This document shows positions 44,601 to 48,150 of a stretch of 64,000 bases of DNA, in pieces. The notes under the pieces are model-generated. The model ran no database searches. It worked only from the letters and a program-made list of their open reading frames with translations, and was not told the DNA's origin. Source of the DNA: Heligmosomoides polygyrus polygyrus (taxonomy: Eukaryota; Nematoda; Chromadorea; Rhabditida; Heligmosomidae); assembly GCA_947396885.1 (NCBI GenBank), contig OX377201.1, positions 21,987,923 through 22,051,922 of the forward strand, in the 5' to 3' direction. Numbering within the stretch: the first letter of the stretch is position 1; each line of letters opens with the position of its first letter. The position numbers and the translations under genes were made by a program.

Positions 44601-47513
44601 AGTACGCATGCTTTGAAAAAGGCGCTGTGAAAGTTCAAAAATGCTAGAGATTTTTCGGAAACACACGTAGTTGTATCAGTAGGTTGTCTACTTTCCAGCG
44701 AGTACAAAACATGGAGAACTATCTTGCAACCTAATACTATTAGGTTGGAAAAAAGTCTTTTCATTTCTTTTCAAAGATTTATTTCTTTACAACTATAAAG
44801 TTAAATCAATTGAGATAAACTCCATTTTGTTCCATTACACTTTCCAAAGACTGGGTAATTTTCTAATTCCTCTCGCGTAAAAGACTGCAGTTCTGAAGTC
44901 GAACCATCGCTGAATTCAATTTTTGAGGTCTTCGTCCGTTTCAAAATATTTCTCCACAATTTCTTGCTTGAGAGCATGAAAGAGGTGGTAGTCGGTAGGG
45001 GCGAGGTCAGGGCTATAGGATGTATGTGGCGTTACCTCCCAGCCCAGCTCCTTTATTCTTTCTCCTGTGAGTCTTGCAACATGTCGCTTTGCATTGTCAT
45101 GCTTGATCACTACCTTTGACTTCTCAGGCCCCTTTTCATGGAGAGCTGCGGCAAGTTTGTGGAGTTGGCCACTGTATGCGGCAGCAGAAGTGTCTCTCTA
45201 CTTCTGAGAGTTTTCCAGTAAATCGCTCCTCTGATATGCACCAAACACTCAAGAGAATCTTCCTTTCGTGAACATTGGGCTTGAGATCAGGATTAGGGTT
45301 CTCTCTTTTTTGTACCCATTGCCTTTTTCTTCGGAAGTTGGAATACAGAACCCACGACTTATCGCCTTTCAAAATCCGCGACAGAAACGATTTTCTTTCG
45401 TATCTGGACAGAACAGAAGCAGCGATGGAGAGCCGTTGACCTTACCGAGTGTCTGACAGGGCATGTGGAATCCGAGCTCCAAATTTCCATGCGACGCCAA
45501 GATTCCTCAGATGGATTCCACTATCCTATGAGACACTTCGAGCTTCTCTGCCAGTTGGCGTGTCGTCTGCCTACTATCGGCACGAAGAAGATGGAGTGGT
45601 TCAGTGTTGTCCAATTCATTGGCCTTCCTGACCTTGCTTTGTCCTCGAGTGAATAATCTCCCTTCGAAAACTTTCCGAACCACTCATGACAGGCGCGATG
45701 AGTAGTAGATCCCAAGCCATTCATATATGGTTAATTTGGTCTGCTGCCTGAGGTGCAGTAGATCCTTTAATGAATTCGTAAGAATCACGTACCAAAAATG
45801 GCCCTGAGGTAGATCTGGCGTTGAGTACGGAAGAATGGATAGATAATGAAATACTAGAAGGGTCTTGACCTATTTCCGTATGCGAACGATAGACAAGTGT
45901 GATAGGATTAGGAAATCAGCAATCAATATGGCTAGTGTGTTTACAAGGAGAACGATAAAAAAAATTTCGAAGTGTGAAGAGACTTTTTTCCAACCTAATA
46001 TAACATAATAATCGAACTATATGAACGACCGACATCTTACCAGAACGTCCAGTCGACCAAACGTTTGCACGGTTCCATCGACAATCTCTTTCATGACCTC
46101 TTCATCGCGAACATCTCCACGAATCACAAGGATGCTTTTCTCATCGCCACCGTTTTCCTTTAACACCATCGACTTCGTCTCCTGAAATGCTGGAGCTATT
46201 ATATTTTCTGCATAGTCATTTTGCTCAGTCAAACTTTCCCACAAAAAATGTTTCTTCGTTCAACACAGGACCTTTTTTCCATTTTTTTTTCAAATTGAAA
46301 TGAGCTTCTTCTACATTACATTAGAGACTCTCCAAAAATGTTAGAATAACTTTTCTTCACGGGAAATTTTGGTGCAGCTTTCTTTGTAGTCTTAGTTCAT
46401 CCACGTAACAAGTGAATACATTGTTTAAAATTTTGTAAAATTTTTATTTCTCAAGGAACACTAATGGGTAGAGGCTTGTTTTAAAGTGCAGGAAGGCAGC
46501 CATTTTTAATGCGAATTTTTTTCTTCCAAGACGTCGTGATTTTTATTTGATTGATAACTGAATTTCTGCTCGCATAGAGTTTGATACCTCTTGAAAAAAT
46601 GCAACTGCAATGAACACCCATACCTACTTTTGATGGTTTAAAGTGGAAACATTATCAAATAAATAAAAATCGCTACAAACTTTTCGAGTGCATGACGCGC
46701 ACTTTTAACGTGCTATGTGCTAGATTTTTGTTTGCTTCAAGTCAAACTTTATATTCTTATTTTTTAAATGAACTTTATACAAAATTATTACACTTATTCG
46801 GGAATATGAACTAAAAAATTCAAATAAATGTGTACTAATTTCTACTTGAAGAAAAAATTATTGTAATCCTTTCGCTGAGTCTGTAGTTTAACTTCAACTT
46901 TTTTTGAAGTTCAAATCGATTTGGAAGAGCTTCACTGATTTCAAAAATCTTACAGCTAGCCTAGAAGTGTGTCCCGTTTTATTTGAAAAGGGTCCAATTC
47001 GATTTGAAAACTGCCAATTTTGTCGTGAATATGGCATATACTGGTATATACGAGGAATACATGCGCTCCTATGTTTTAGGTCTCCTGAGGAAAGCAAAGT
47101 CGAAAGTGAATTAGAAAATTGGTCGAATTAAATTCTCCTCTGCTTATTTGTTCTTCGGTATTCAAGGAAATCTTTTATGTTCACCTAAAAAGATCTAAAA
47201 ATCCGGCTACTGATGAGCAGCTCAATGTTCGACAGCGATTCAGTTACCATTTATGACAAATGATTGACAGGATATACTAACAGCTAGCGTTTTCTCATTT
47301 CGTCCACATATCGTTACCATAGCGCCCTCTCTGGCGAAGTGAAGAGCTGTTGCGCGACCAATTCCACTTGAAGATCCTTAAGCACTATCGTTCCTTCTAT
47401 TTTGCTCAAAAAAGCCATACATTGCGCAATAGGTATAAAGGAACCATTACATTGGCTTTTGTCGGAAAATGCTCACCCGTGACTATGACTGCACAACCAC
47501 TGAATCGTCCCAT
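12821..47513 (-). CDS. Short-chain dehydrogenase/reductase (classical SDR), 9 exons, 292 aa
   Basis: Nine exons (47,513-47,477; 47,376-47,282; 46,181-46,041; 26,337-26,234; 25,625-25,529; 25,459-25,359; 15,065-14,999; 14,101-14,004; 12,959-12,821) join through GT-AG introns into 879 coding bases with no frame conflict. The product is a NAD(P)-dependent oxidoreductase of Rossmann fold: cofactor motif TGSSSGIG at residues 12-19, GDV near 65, NNAG at 93-96, catalytic Ser 149/150 in VVNVSSIAG, YSVSK (Tyr163, Lys167), VNSVNPG at about 188-194, and the C-terminal GHQLVIDGGSS at 255-265. Length and motif spacing match nematode dhs-type proteins. The substrate cannot be told. No signal peptide is seen. 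The gene contains an hAT gene, a Tc1-like element, a mariner and many LINEs in its introns. Confidence 0.9.
12960..13544 (-). other. SDR intron 8, unique part
   Basis: Intronic; nothing recognised before the LINE leader fragment at 13,545. Confidence 0.4.
13545..13875 (+). repeat. Solitary 5' leader of the RTE LINE
   Basis: Aligns with 3,590-3,925 at the start of the RTE copy (shared phrases include ACCGTGTACTG, GACTCCTTGCT/GAACTCCTTGCT, GGCCAAAAGCTTGCA, GGGAGTACATC/GAGAGTACATC). No endonuclease or RT follows. A LINE leader without its 3' part is unusual because LINE copies normally lose the 5' end. It lies in SDR intron 8. Confidence 0.65.
14004..14101 (-). CDS. SDR exon 8
   Basis: Acceptor TTATAG, donor |GTACGT. 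Encodes IPCGRAGTPDDVAEAILFLAD, the usual cofactor-proximal helix of SDRs (P-x-GR-x-G-x-P-x-D-x-A). Confidence 0.88.
14102..14998 (-). other. SDR intron 7
   Basis: 897 bp, AT-rich, with no repeat or coding recognised. Confidence 0.5.
14999..15065 (-). CDS. SDR exon 7 (67 bp)
   Basis: Acceptor CTTTTAG, donor |GTGAGC. Its first base completes the Asn codon of VNSVN and the exon reads PGLISTSIVQ, the SDR NPG-x-x-x-T segment. It was found by searching for this expected motif, and phase is exact on both sides. Confidence 0.82.
15190..15780 (+). mobile_element. Penelope-like retroelement 3' end (GIY-YIG tail and 3' UTR)
   Basis: Frame 15,205-15,437 reads WGEHRV near its start, then SILARESDILARRTLEALWI, then NPQVNRKEECIAITQELAPF. 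I recognise this as the end of the GIY-YIG endonuclease domain of Penelope-like elements (R-x-x-LEA-x-WI...NP-x-x-NR-x-E). A noncoding stretch of about 240 bp and the hammerhead-like motif at 15,653 follow, as expected for PLE terminal repeats. The RT part is absent, so it is a truncated copy. It lies in SDR intron 6 in antisense orientation. Confidence 0.65.
15653..15688 (+). ncRNA. Hammerhead-ribozyme-like motif lacking a normal stem III
   Basis: Order of parts: GGCT (15,653-56), core CTGAGGA (57-63), one extra A, GGCG-ACGA-CGCC (65-76, perfect stem II), GAAA (77-80), CGTC (81-84), AGCC (85-88). GGCT pairs with AGCC as stem I. Between GAAA and the cleavage triplet GTC there is room only for an A-U and a C-G pair with no loop. 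This matches the small hammerhead variants known from Penelope-like elements, which lack a proper stem III and are reported to work as dimers. The extra A before stem II is a deviation, so activity is uncertain. Confidence 0.6.
15790..16200. repeat. Foldback family FB-A, half copy
   Basis: Contains the family core (AAAATTTTATTTTTTCAGGA, then AATAATGGTTTGAGG, a GGGCAATGCC segment replacing GCGCCATGCA, and a TTGATAGCA-like phrase). One inverted half only. The stretch 16,200-16,500 beyond it shows nothing recognised. Confidence 0.5.
16503..17423 (-). mobile_element. RTE-type LINE 3' half (chimeric 5' junction, copy 1)
   Basis: Encodes the RT C-terminus in reverse: LRFADDIVLS, VGLQLHLTKTMF, YVYLGR, SETWAI-like, [13 protein letters not shown]. 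The 3' end runs into two copies of ACAGGTGAT. Frameshifts and a deletion in the post-palm region make it dead. At 17,423 the LINE homology stops abruptly and a short TATATA tract plus unique sequence follows, exactly as in the 22,705 copy. Confidence 0.8.
17424..17765 (-). repeat. Shared 5' extension of the chimeric RTE copies (copy 1)
   Basis: From the TATATA tract through GCTTTATTCTTGACATTG to AGGCTTTTGA this aligns almost base for base with 23,624-24,018. Noncoding. The identical junction shows both copies derive from one chimeric source or one duplicated locus. Confidence 0.75.
17772..17911 (-). mobile_element. tRNA-derived SINE, head half
   Basis: Reverse orientation; A-box and B-box are both present (GTAGCGCAGTCGGAGGAGG, CTGGTTTGGATTTTCC) but the body stops after GGTACC. 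It is directly abutted by the 3' end of the next LINE. Confidence 0.7.
17912..18882 (-). mobile_element. RTE-type LINE 3' half, 317-codon open frame
   Basis: An uninterrupted frame 18,875-17,922 encodes GVRQGDTISPKLFSA, LRFADDIVLITPS, YVYLGR, the thumb and the C-terminal [13 protein letters not shown] domain. The tail has ACAGGTGAT repeats. It is 5'-truncated at 18,882, immediately before a perfect hairpin. The RT fingers and the endonuclease are missing, so it cannot transpose alone, but it is younger than the other copies of this family here. Confidence 0.85.
18888..18935. repeat. Perfect 20-bp inverted repeat (hairpin)
   Basis: CTTGTACCTAAGGGCGCCCT, 8-base spacer AAAATCTC, then its exact reverse complement. 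It abuts the 5' break of the RTE copy. Confidence 0.85.
19055..19322 (+). mobile_element. tRNA-derived SINE, body and tail
   Basis: Retains a B-box remnant (TGGCTCGGGTTCTCC), the body with CATCGCCTCGCCACGAAGTG and the 3' end GATTTATTAACGCTGTCC. The A-box half is missing. Confidence 0.6.
19323..19734. other. SDR intron 6, unique stretch
   Basis: No coding or shared repeat recognised. Confidence 0.4.
19735..20340. repeat. Foldback family FB-A with tRNA-like module in the loop
   Basis: The left half (19,740-19,880) has the TCAAATTAG/TCAAACTGA unit run. At about 20,000-20,075 lies a degraded reverse copy of the tRNA-like module (GGCGCCAGGCGGAACCC) with its tail AGCCGCTCCAGGCTT. The FB-A loop (GAGATTGCGCCATGTACTC) resumes at about 20,195. 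The stretch 20,341-20,900 shows nothing recognised. Confidence 0.5.
20900..21110 (-). repeat. tRNA-like module, left arm of a palindrome
   Basis: Reverse complement contains GGTGGTGTAAGACAGAGCA (A-box-like) and GCGGGTTCGAGTCCCGC (perfect 5-bp T-stem with 7-base loop, B-box consensus). The acceptor stem pairs poorly and there is no clean anticodon arm, so it is tRNA-derived rather than a tRNA gene. It mirrors the module at 21,510. Confidence 0.65.
21116..21415 (-). mobile_element. tRNA-derived SINE with 12-bp target duplication
   Basis: Complete: tail (AAGGATAAGGGATAAGG on the + strand), body, B-box and A-box. It is flanked by CCTGCCATGATA at 21,104-21,115 and 21,416-21,427. It sits in the loop between two inverted tRNA-like modules. 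Confidence 0.85.
21510..21690 (+). repeat. tRNA-like module, right arm of the palindrome
   Basis: GCGCTGGTGGTGTAAGGCG, a weak anticodon-arm region, then GCGGGTTCGAGTCCCGC. The acceptor pairs about 5-6 of 7 with the sequence after the T-stem. Downstream AACAGCCGCTCCAGGCTTGA is shared with the copies near 20,065 and 50,170. I call a tRNA-derived repeat, not a functional tRNA. Confidence 0.65.
21848..21990. mobile_element. MITE with 31-bp inverted ends and TAA duplication
   Basis: Ends AGGCCCCCACAGAGTTCTG and its reverse complement, continuing imperfectly into a GC-rich centre; 143 bp. TAA lies on both sides, as for PIF/Harbinger-type MITEs (superfamily is inference). Confidence 0.75.
22003..22436 (-). 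mobile_element. tRNA-derived SINE split by an unrelated insert
   Basis: 22,003-22,140 is the SINE body (GAATGCGCCACGCATTCTAC through GTGGTACCAA). 22,340-22,436 is the tRNA-derived head (GCCTCCTCCGACTGCGCTAC). Between them lies about 200 bp not found in other SINE copies; its part 22,225-22,335 resembles 47,645-47,770. Confidence 0.65.
22705..23617 (-). mobile_element. RTE-type LINE 3' half (chimeric 5' junction, copy 2)
   Basis: The same family and same 5' breakpoint as the 16,503 copy. The reverse frame 23,340-22,693 covers the RT C-terminus ([26 protein letters not shown]). 3' tail ACAGGTGAT. A shift in the palm region at about 23,490-23,520 breaks it. Confidence 0.8.
23624..24018 (-). repeat. 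(TA)n microsatellite and shared 5' extension (copy 2)
   Basis: About 55 bp of pure TA (23,624-23,678) followed by the unique sequence also present at 17,437-17,765; the TA tract is only about 12 bp in the other copy. An AATA run lies at 24,079-24,098. 24,100-24,690 shows no recognised gene. Confidence 0.8.
24703..24738 (+). ncRNA. Decayed hammerhead-like motif (Penelope-type)
   Basis: GGTT, CCGACGA (core CTGANGA with one change), a weak stem II (GG...CC), then CCGAAACGTCAGCC identical over 13 of 14 bases to the 15,675 copy. The changed core U suggests it is inactive. 24,745-25,350 shows nothing else. Confidence 0.45.
25359..25459 (-). CDS. SDR exon 6
   Basis: Acceptor GTCGCAG, donor |GTGGGT. 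Encodes FYSVSKAA with the catalytic Tyr-x-x-x-Lys and RVNSVN. The longer continuous frame across 25,274-25,621 is intron read-through, since GTGAGT...GCAG bounds the 69-bp intron 25,460-25,528. Confidence 0.9.
25529..25625 (-). CDS. SDR exon 5
   Basis: Acceptor CCTTAAG. Encodes the helix LCQLAFPHLIETKGEVV followed by NVSSIAG, which carries the catalytic serine. Confidence 0.9.
25715..25787. repeat. Hairpin element, 19-bp perfect arms
   Basis: TTACTTCGAGATCGGTGAC and its reverse complement enclose 35 bases. The interior phrase resembles the tandem repeat at 12,015-12,045. Confidence 0.75.
25793..26052 (-). mobile_element. tRNA-derived SINE, head truncated
   Basis: Tail, body and B-box are intact; the A-box end is replaced by GCGCGCCCAAAG. 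It lies in SDR intron 4 (608 bp), of which it makes up nearly half. Confidence 0.75.
26234..26337 (-). CDS. SDR exon 4
   Basis: Acceptor CTTAAG, donor |GTAAGA. Starts with VNNAGGTSGG (the SDR NNAG motif) and ends INLNTR, the helix preceding the active-site strand. Confidence 0.9.
26577..27480 (-). mobile_element. RTE-type LINE fragment, divergent subfamily
   Basis: The reverse frame 27,154-26,750 reads RRRRAAWAAFSSI, ASVLPAMCYATETW and KYRWAGHLLRRKES, matching the thumb and tail of RTE-like reverse transcriptases. 27,451-27,191 holds the preceding palm part (LDMNMSKTQFMVN). The YADD region is deleted. 26,338-26,576 and 27,481-28,025 show nothing recognised. Confidence 0.75.
28030..30010. repeat. 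Foldback family FB-A with a LINE inserted in the loop
   Basis: Left half 28,030-28,470 (unit run, then GAAATCGCGCCATGCACTCC). Right, inverted half about 29,480-30,010 (ATAAAAATCGCGACGTC, then TTTGATTTCAAAATCG). The loop is occupied by the LINE at 28,555-29,470. Confidence 0.6.
28555..29470 (-). mobile_element. RTE-type LINE fragment, third subfamily
   Basis: GVRQECVLCPLLFSIALDFTIRKS and LTDLDFADDVAII (palm), then PIVAYASETWTM and CLRRVLRVRH (thumb), then a degraded C-terminus with RLAGQVPRMPEH. Several frameshifts. It sits inside an FB-A foldback copy. Confidence 0.75.
30370..30465 (+). repeat. ATTCGAAT-rich fragment
   Basis: Begins CATACTTCGGACCGAATCGA, as at 39,868 (CATATACTTCGGGCCGAATC), then AT-rich ATTCGAATA motifs. 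The flanks 30,011-30,369 and 30,466-31,325 show no recognised gene. Confidence 0.55.
31328..31365. repeat. Perfect 17-bp hairpin
   Basis: GTTTATTCGTTTCGTGG, TCGT loop, exact reverse complement. Confidence 0.8.
31480..31700. repeat. Inverted pair of the 81-bp repeat unit
   Basis: One unit forward (GAAGTGAGCCTGGATGA...CACATCATTTGTCTC) and one in reverse (GTCGAATTCTGGAGATAATG...AGGGTCACTTCCTAAC). The same unit is in tandem at 32,740-33,060. 31,740-32,280 shows nothing recognised. Confidence 0.55.
32286..32431. mobile_element. MITE with CAGGGGCCGTATG termini
   Basis: Inverted ends of 22 bp (one mismatch), 146 bp long, GC-rich interior. The termini resemble those of the MITE at 33,529 and the hAT-type CAGGG end; a clean 8-bp duplication is not visible. 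Confidence 0.7.
32616..33477. mobile_element. Element with 46-bp inverted ends enclosing four 81-bp tandem units and a tRNA-like segment
   Basis: The left end ATTCCATTACATTGTAGCAA...GGCCTGTCGTGAATTTG is mirrored at 33,431-33,477. Inside, units beginning about 32,751, 32,832, 32,912 and 32,994 share CACATCACTTGTGTCCAGAA. At 33,255-33,335 (reverse) GTGGTGCAGTGGAGG and GGGGGTTCGGTTCTC look like pol III A and B boxes. Noncoding. Confidence 0.6.
33530..33707. mobile_element. MITE with GGGCCGGATTCATCAACA ends
   Basis: Exact inverted ends of 18-19 bp, 178 bp long, with possible CTG on each side. The interior has repeated GGATATAAGG phrases. 33,715-34,190 shows nothing recognised. Confidence 0.75.
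34196..34465 (+). repeat. Tandem repeat, 127-bp period, two units
   Basis: CCGAAAC starts at 34,224 and 34,351. Each unit continues TCAGC, then CGAGGTCGCTGAACA, then a TTTGAAG phrase and CATCAATCG/TATCAATCG. The CCGAAAC-NUC-AGC phrase echoes the 3' part of the hammerhead motifs, but no CTGANGA core precedes it. Confidence 0.6.
34530..36345. mobile_element. Large inverted-repeat element with GC-rich core and tRNA-like segments in the arms
   Basis: Arms 34,530-34,990 and 35,885-36,345 are inverted copies with many substitutions (paired phrases: TCAGTGAGACCCATTGTCCC / GTCTCACTGACG; GTGGTCGTGGGTTCGATTC in both). Each arm carries a GCGCAGTGG...GGTTCGATTC pair resembling pol III A and B boxes. A second, smaller pair of inverted phrases brackets 34,920-35,060 and 35,430-35,520. 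The core 35,540-35,880 is far more GC-rich than its surroundings. No transposase. Confidence 0.65.
36346..36876 (+). other. 5' region of the hAT-type gene
   Basis: No terminal inverted repeat pairing with sequence after 39,504 was recognised. A CAAACATTTCAG acceptor-like site ends at 36,922, upstream of an in-frame ATG at about 36,946, an alternative start by trans-splicing. Confidence 0.35.
36877..39504 (+). CDS. hAT-superfamily transposase-like gene, 11 exons, intact frame (668 aa)
   Basis: Exons 36,877-37,550; 37,603-37,740; 37,796-37,936; 37,992-38,091; 38,146-38,265; 38,333-38,403; 38,460-38,659; 38,710-38,843; 38,902-39,071; 39,126-39,230; 39,351-39,504. All introns are GT-AG and every phase matches (2,007 bases). 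Domains: BED-type zinc finger near residues 28-72 (VCSICSRTL...HLRENH), the hAT catalytic segment (ITLDTWTS, then FFVADGA-like FVADGATVMKS, then CCAHVINL), CPTRWGSTY, a second acidic segment MDPRFAF, and the C-terminal dimerisation region (DPFKWWRSH, FPNIYKMVPEYL, SPASSVDCERLL, LRGENARLLLMI). The tail is serine/acid-rich. Known role: DNA cut-and-paste transposition, or DNA binding if domesticated. Start may be the second ATG. It lies antisense in SDR intron 3. Confidence 0.85.
39505..39865 (+). other. 3' flank of the hAT-type gene
   Basis: AT-rich; no AATAAA close to the stop and no recognised inverted end. Confidence 0.35.
39866..40235. repeat. ATTCGAAT satellite-like block
   Basis: Five or more units of TTCGAATATTCGATGAGG-like sequence with CCCAAAATTCG, mixed with inverted versions, so much of it can fold on itself. 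It starts with the same CATATACTTCGGGCCGAATC phrase as 30,370. Noncoding. Confidence 0.75.
41243..43743 (-). mobile_element. RTE-type LINE, 5'-truncated, young, with 17-bp target duplication
   Basis: AATCTGTTCGCTAGATT stands at 41,226-41,242 and 43,744-43,760. The 3' end has a short GAA tail (GAAGAAGAAGAA on the minus strand). The element begins in the middle of the endonuclease domain and its frame is open from the break to the stop, showing recent insertion. Confidence 0.9.
41263..43668 (-). CDS. RTE LINE endonuclease (C-terminal part) and reverse transcriptase, 801 aa open
   Basis: From the first Met at 43,668 (frame already open from 43,743, including GDMNGHVG). Endonuclease C-terminus with EVDHILV and SQHRPL near residues 65-95; linker; RT from about 290: KAAGPDGVPVEAWK, STIVPIFKQKGD, NYRGIKLI, FMPERSTTDAIF, AFLDLEKAYDRL, VHQGSALSPFLF, TILYADDIALVA (catalytic YADD intact); thumb with FRYLGS; C-terminus LRWYGHVLRR and KRPRGAPRKRWKD. 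Function: target-primed reverse transcription. Without the endonuclease N-terminus it is not autonomous, though the RT looks catalytically complete. Confidence 0.9.
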   Translation of the reverse strand: MNGHVGSGRRGVERVHGGKGIGLVNPDGERILDLAIAHDLAVCSTFFAKRESQKVTYASGGRRTEVDHILVRRAALKTVRNVKVIPGEDVASQHRPLVADLSIPLPTRPKVRTEPRIRWWRLRGSERNELRRAVLEAGLPDPAGPVNETWRRVAETILRCARETLGETKGGTRGNKSAWFWNEEVQAAVKRKKEAYKLWQKTRAPEHLTAYRKLKRLAKTAVAKAKNAEMDALYEKLDGPEGEKFAIRLAKARHRASLDIRVVKTVKSADGRVLRKPVEVRERWEEYFKELLNEEFPRRESEEEQPTEGPITPWTQEEVRKAIRKMKLGKAAGPDGVPVEAWKVLGNLGINWLTQFLNRITKEGKMPDDWRNSTIVPIFKQKGDASECSNYRGIKLISHTMKIYERLVDSRLREMVPISQVQWGFMPERSTTDAIFIARQVMEKYREKRKPYYLAFLDLEKAYDRLARTVIWNSLRGRGVPERLITVIRDMYEGSKAAIRTPHGVTRKVDITVGVHQGSALSPFLFLLTLDSIVNHLEKDPLRTILYADDIALVADNQEELEEKVQLWQRALADNGLRLNVKKTKFISSEQCAGSILDCQGETIEKVEEFRYLGSDLSEEGSVDQAVRGRINAAWLKWRESTGILCDRRCSRTLKGKLYRTVVRPALLYGSECWALGKAQERQLHAAEMRMLRWACGWTRRDRVRNEDVRAVMKTAPIQLKMREQRLRWYGHVLRRPENHPVRLALDYEAPGKRPRGAPRKRWKDVIKRDLAEVGATADDALDRMRWRQITRTADPATARD
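43860..44735. other. SDR intron 3, unique stretch
   Basis: Only an inverted 12-mer CCGATCGATATT / AATATCGATCGG around 43,957-44,021 stands out. A 63-codon reverse frame (44,395-44,204) has no recognisable motif. Confidence 0.35.
44740..45998 (-). mobile_element. mariner transposon (1,259 bp), inactive
   Basis: Ends TTAGGTTGGAAAAAAGTC on both sides with TA duplications (44,738-39, 45,999-46,000). The reverse-strand transposase is in pieces: HTH part 45,724-45,600 (ACHEWFGKFSKGDYSLEDKA), catalytic middle 45,372-45,250 (GDKSWVLYSNFRRKRQW), and 45,110-44,916 (HDNAKRHVARLTGERI, YSPDLAPTDYHLF: the mariner D-x-x-x-R-H and SPDLAP-DYHLF signature). N-terminal and central deletions or shifts disable it. 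It ends 42 bp from the exon 3 donor side of the SDR gene. Confidence 0.9.
46041..46181 (-). CDS. SDR exon 3
   Basis: Acceptor CATTTCAG, donor |GTAAGA; 47 codons in phase 0. Encodes ILVIRGDVRDEE (the cofactor-binding GDV strand) and TFGRLDVL, continuing into VNNAG of exon 4. Confidence 0.92.
46285..47110. repeat. Foldback family FB-A, full copy in SDR intron 2
   Basis: Left half starting CAAATTGAAATGAGCTTCTT, loop with GTGATTTTTATTTGATTGATA, right half ending AATTCGATTTGAAAACTG. It makes up three quarters of the 1.1-kb intron. Confidence 0.7.
47282..47376 (-). CDS. SDR exon 2
   Basis: Acceptor GCTTAAG, donor |GTTAGT. Encodes SSSGIGRATALHFAREGAMV, the glycine-rich dinucleotide-binding turn and first helix. 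Confidence 0.92.
47477..47513 (-). CDS. SDR exon 1 with start codon
   Basis: ATG at 47,513, 12 codons plus one base (MGRFSGCAVIVT + G), donor |GTGAGC. The start was chosen because it gives the usual SDR spacing (TG at 12-13) and lies just after a splice acceptor. The in-frame ATGs further upstream would add a non-family extension. Confidence 0.85.
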
Positions 47514-47519
47514 GTCTTT

Positions 47520-47531
47520 TCTGGAAGGATC
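47520..47531 (-). promoter_or_regulatory. Probable trans-splice acceptor before the SDR start
   Basis: Minus strand GATCCTTCCAG|AAAAGACATG: pyrimidine-rich stretch and AG 7 bases before the ATG, the usual place for spliced-leader addition in nematodes. Confidence 0.5.
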
Positions 47532-47644
47532 AAAGAGCATACAGATCCCTCTCAGCAAACGAAAGCGCATCATCAACATTATGTAGTACAACTAACAGAA
47601 CCATTCAGGAAGATCATGTAGGAAAAATTATGTATGGAGTATGT

Positions 47645-47770
47645 GTGGGAAAACAACACGGTGTAGAACAGAAGTAGTGAAGAGCAGAAAACGATAAGCT
47701 TCTAACCATAAGGCGCGTTCTGAAGATACCGATCGGAAAGTTTTTTGTACTCGTACAGTTTGTTTGGAAT
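47645..47770. repeat. Short dispersed repeat upstream of the SDR start
   Basis: Phrases AGTGAAGAGCAGAAAACGAT and GAAAGTTTTTTGTACTC recur with changes at 22,225-22,335 inside a split SINE. It lies about 130-260 bp upstream of the start codon. Confidence 0.5.
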
Positions 47771-47899
47771 TGTGTGCGTTATTGAGAACTTCAAGAATTC
47801 CGTGCCAGCTCCACAAGTGAAGAATGCTGGTCGTATATTGCTTTTGGGGCTATCCTTAAAAATATACAAGATACCGGATAGAATAGAGGAATAATTACG

Positions 47900-48150
47900 G
47901 CGTTAATTCTTTTCTTTGGGACGCATTTCACTTTTCGGGGCAACGTGGATACAACTTGATTGCGTACTTGCCATGCATGAATGACTTGCTCTGGCCGGTC
48001 GATGACAAAGTCAATGCTTTATGCTGCTCAAACGATTCTGGAACCAATTCGCCGACCCCGGAGGATGGGAGGGCTTGGTTGGTCTGGGTGGCAAACCAAG
48101 AACCTGGAGTTGGATGCACTAGTCAGCCGGCACCTCCCTCCACTGCGGCC
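47900..48150 (-). mobile_element. tRNA-derived SINE, old copy
   Basis: Body with GATTGCGTACTTGCCATGCA, CGACCCCGGAGGATGGGAGG and B-box remnant AAGAACC; the A-box end is eroded (GGCACCTCCCTCCACTGCGG). Confidence 0.65.
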
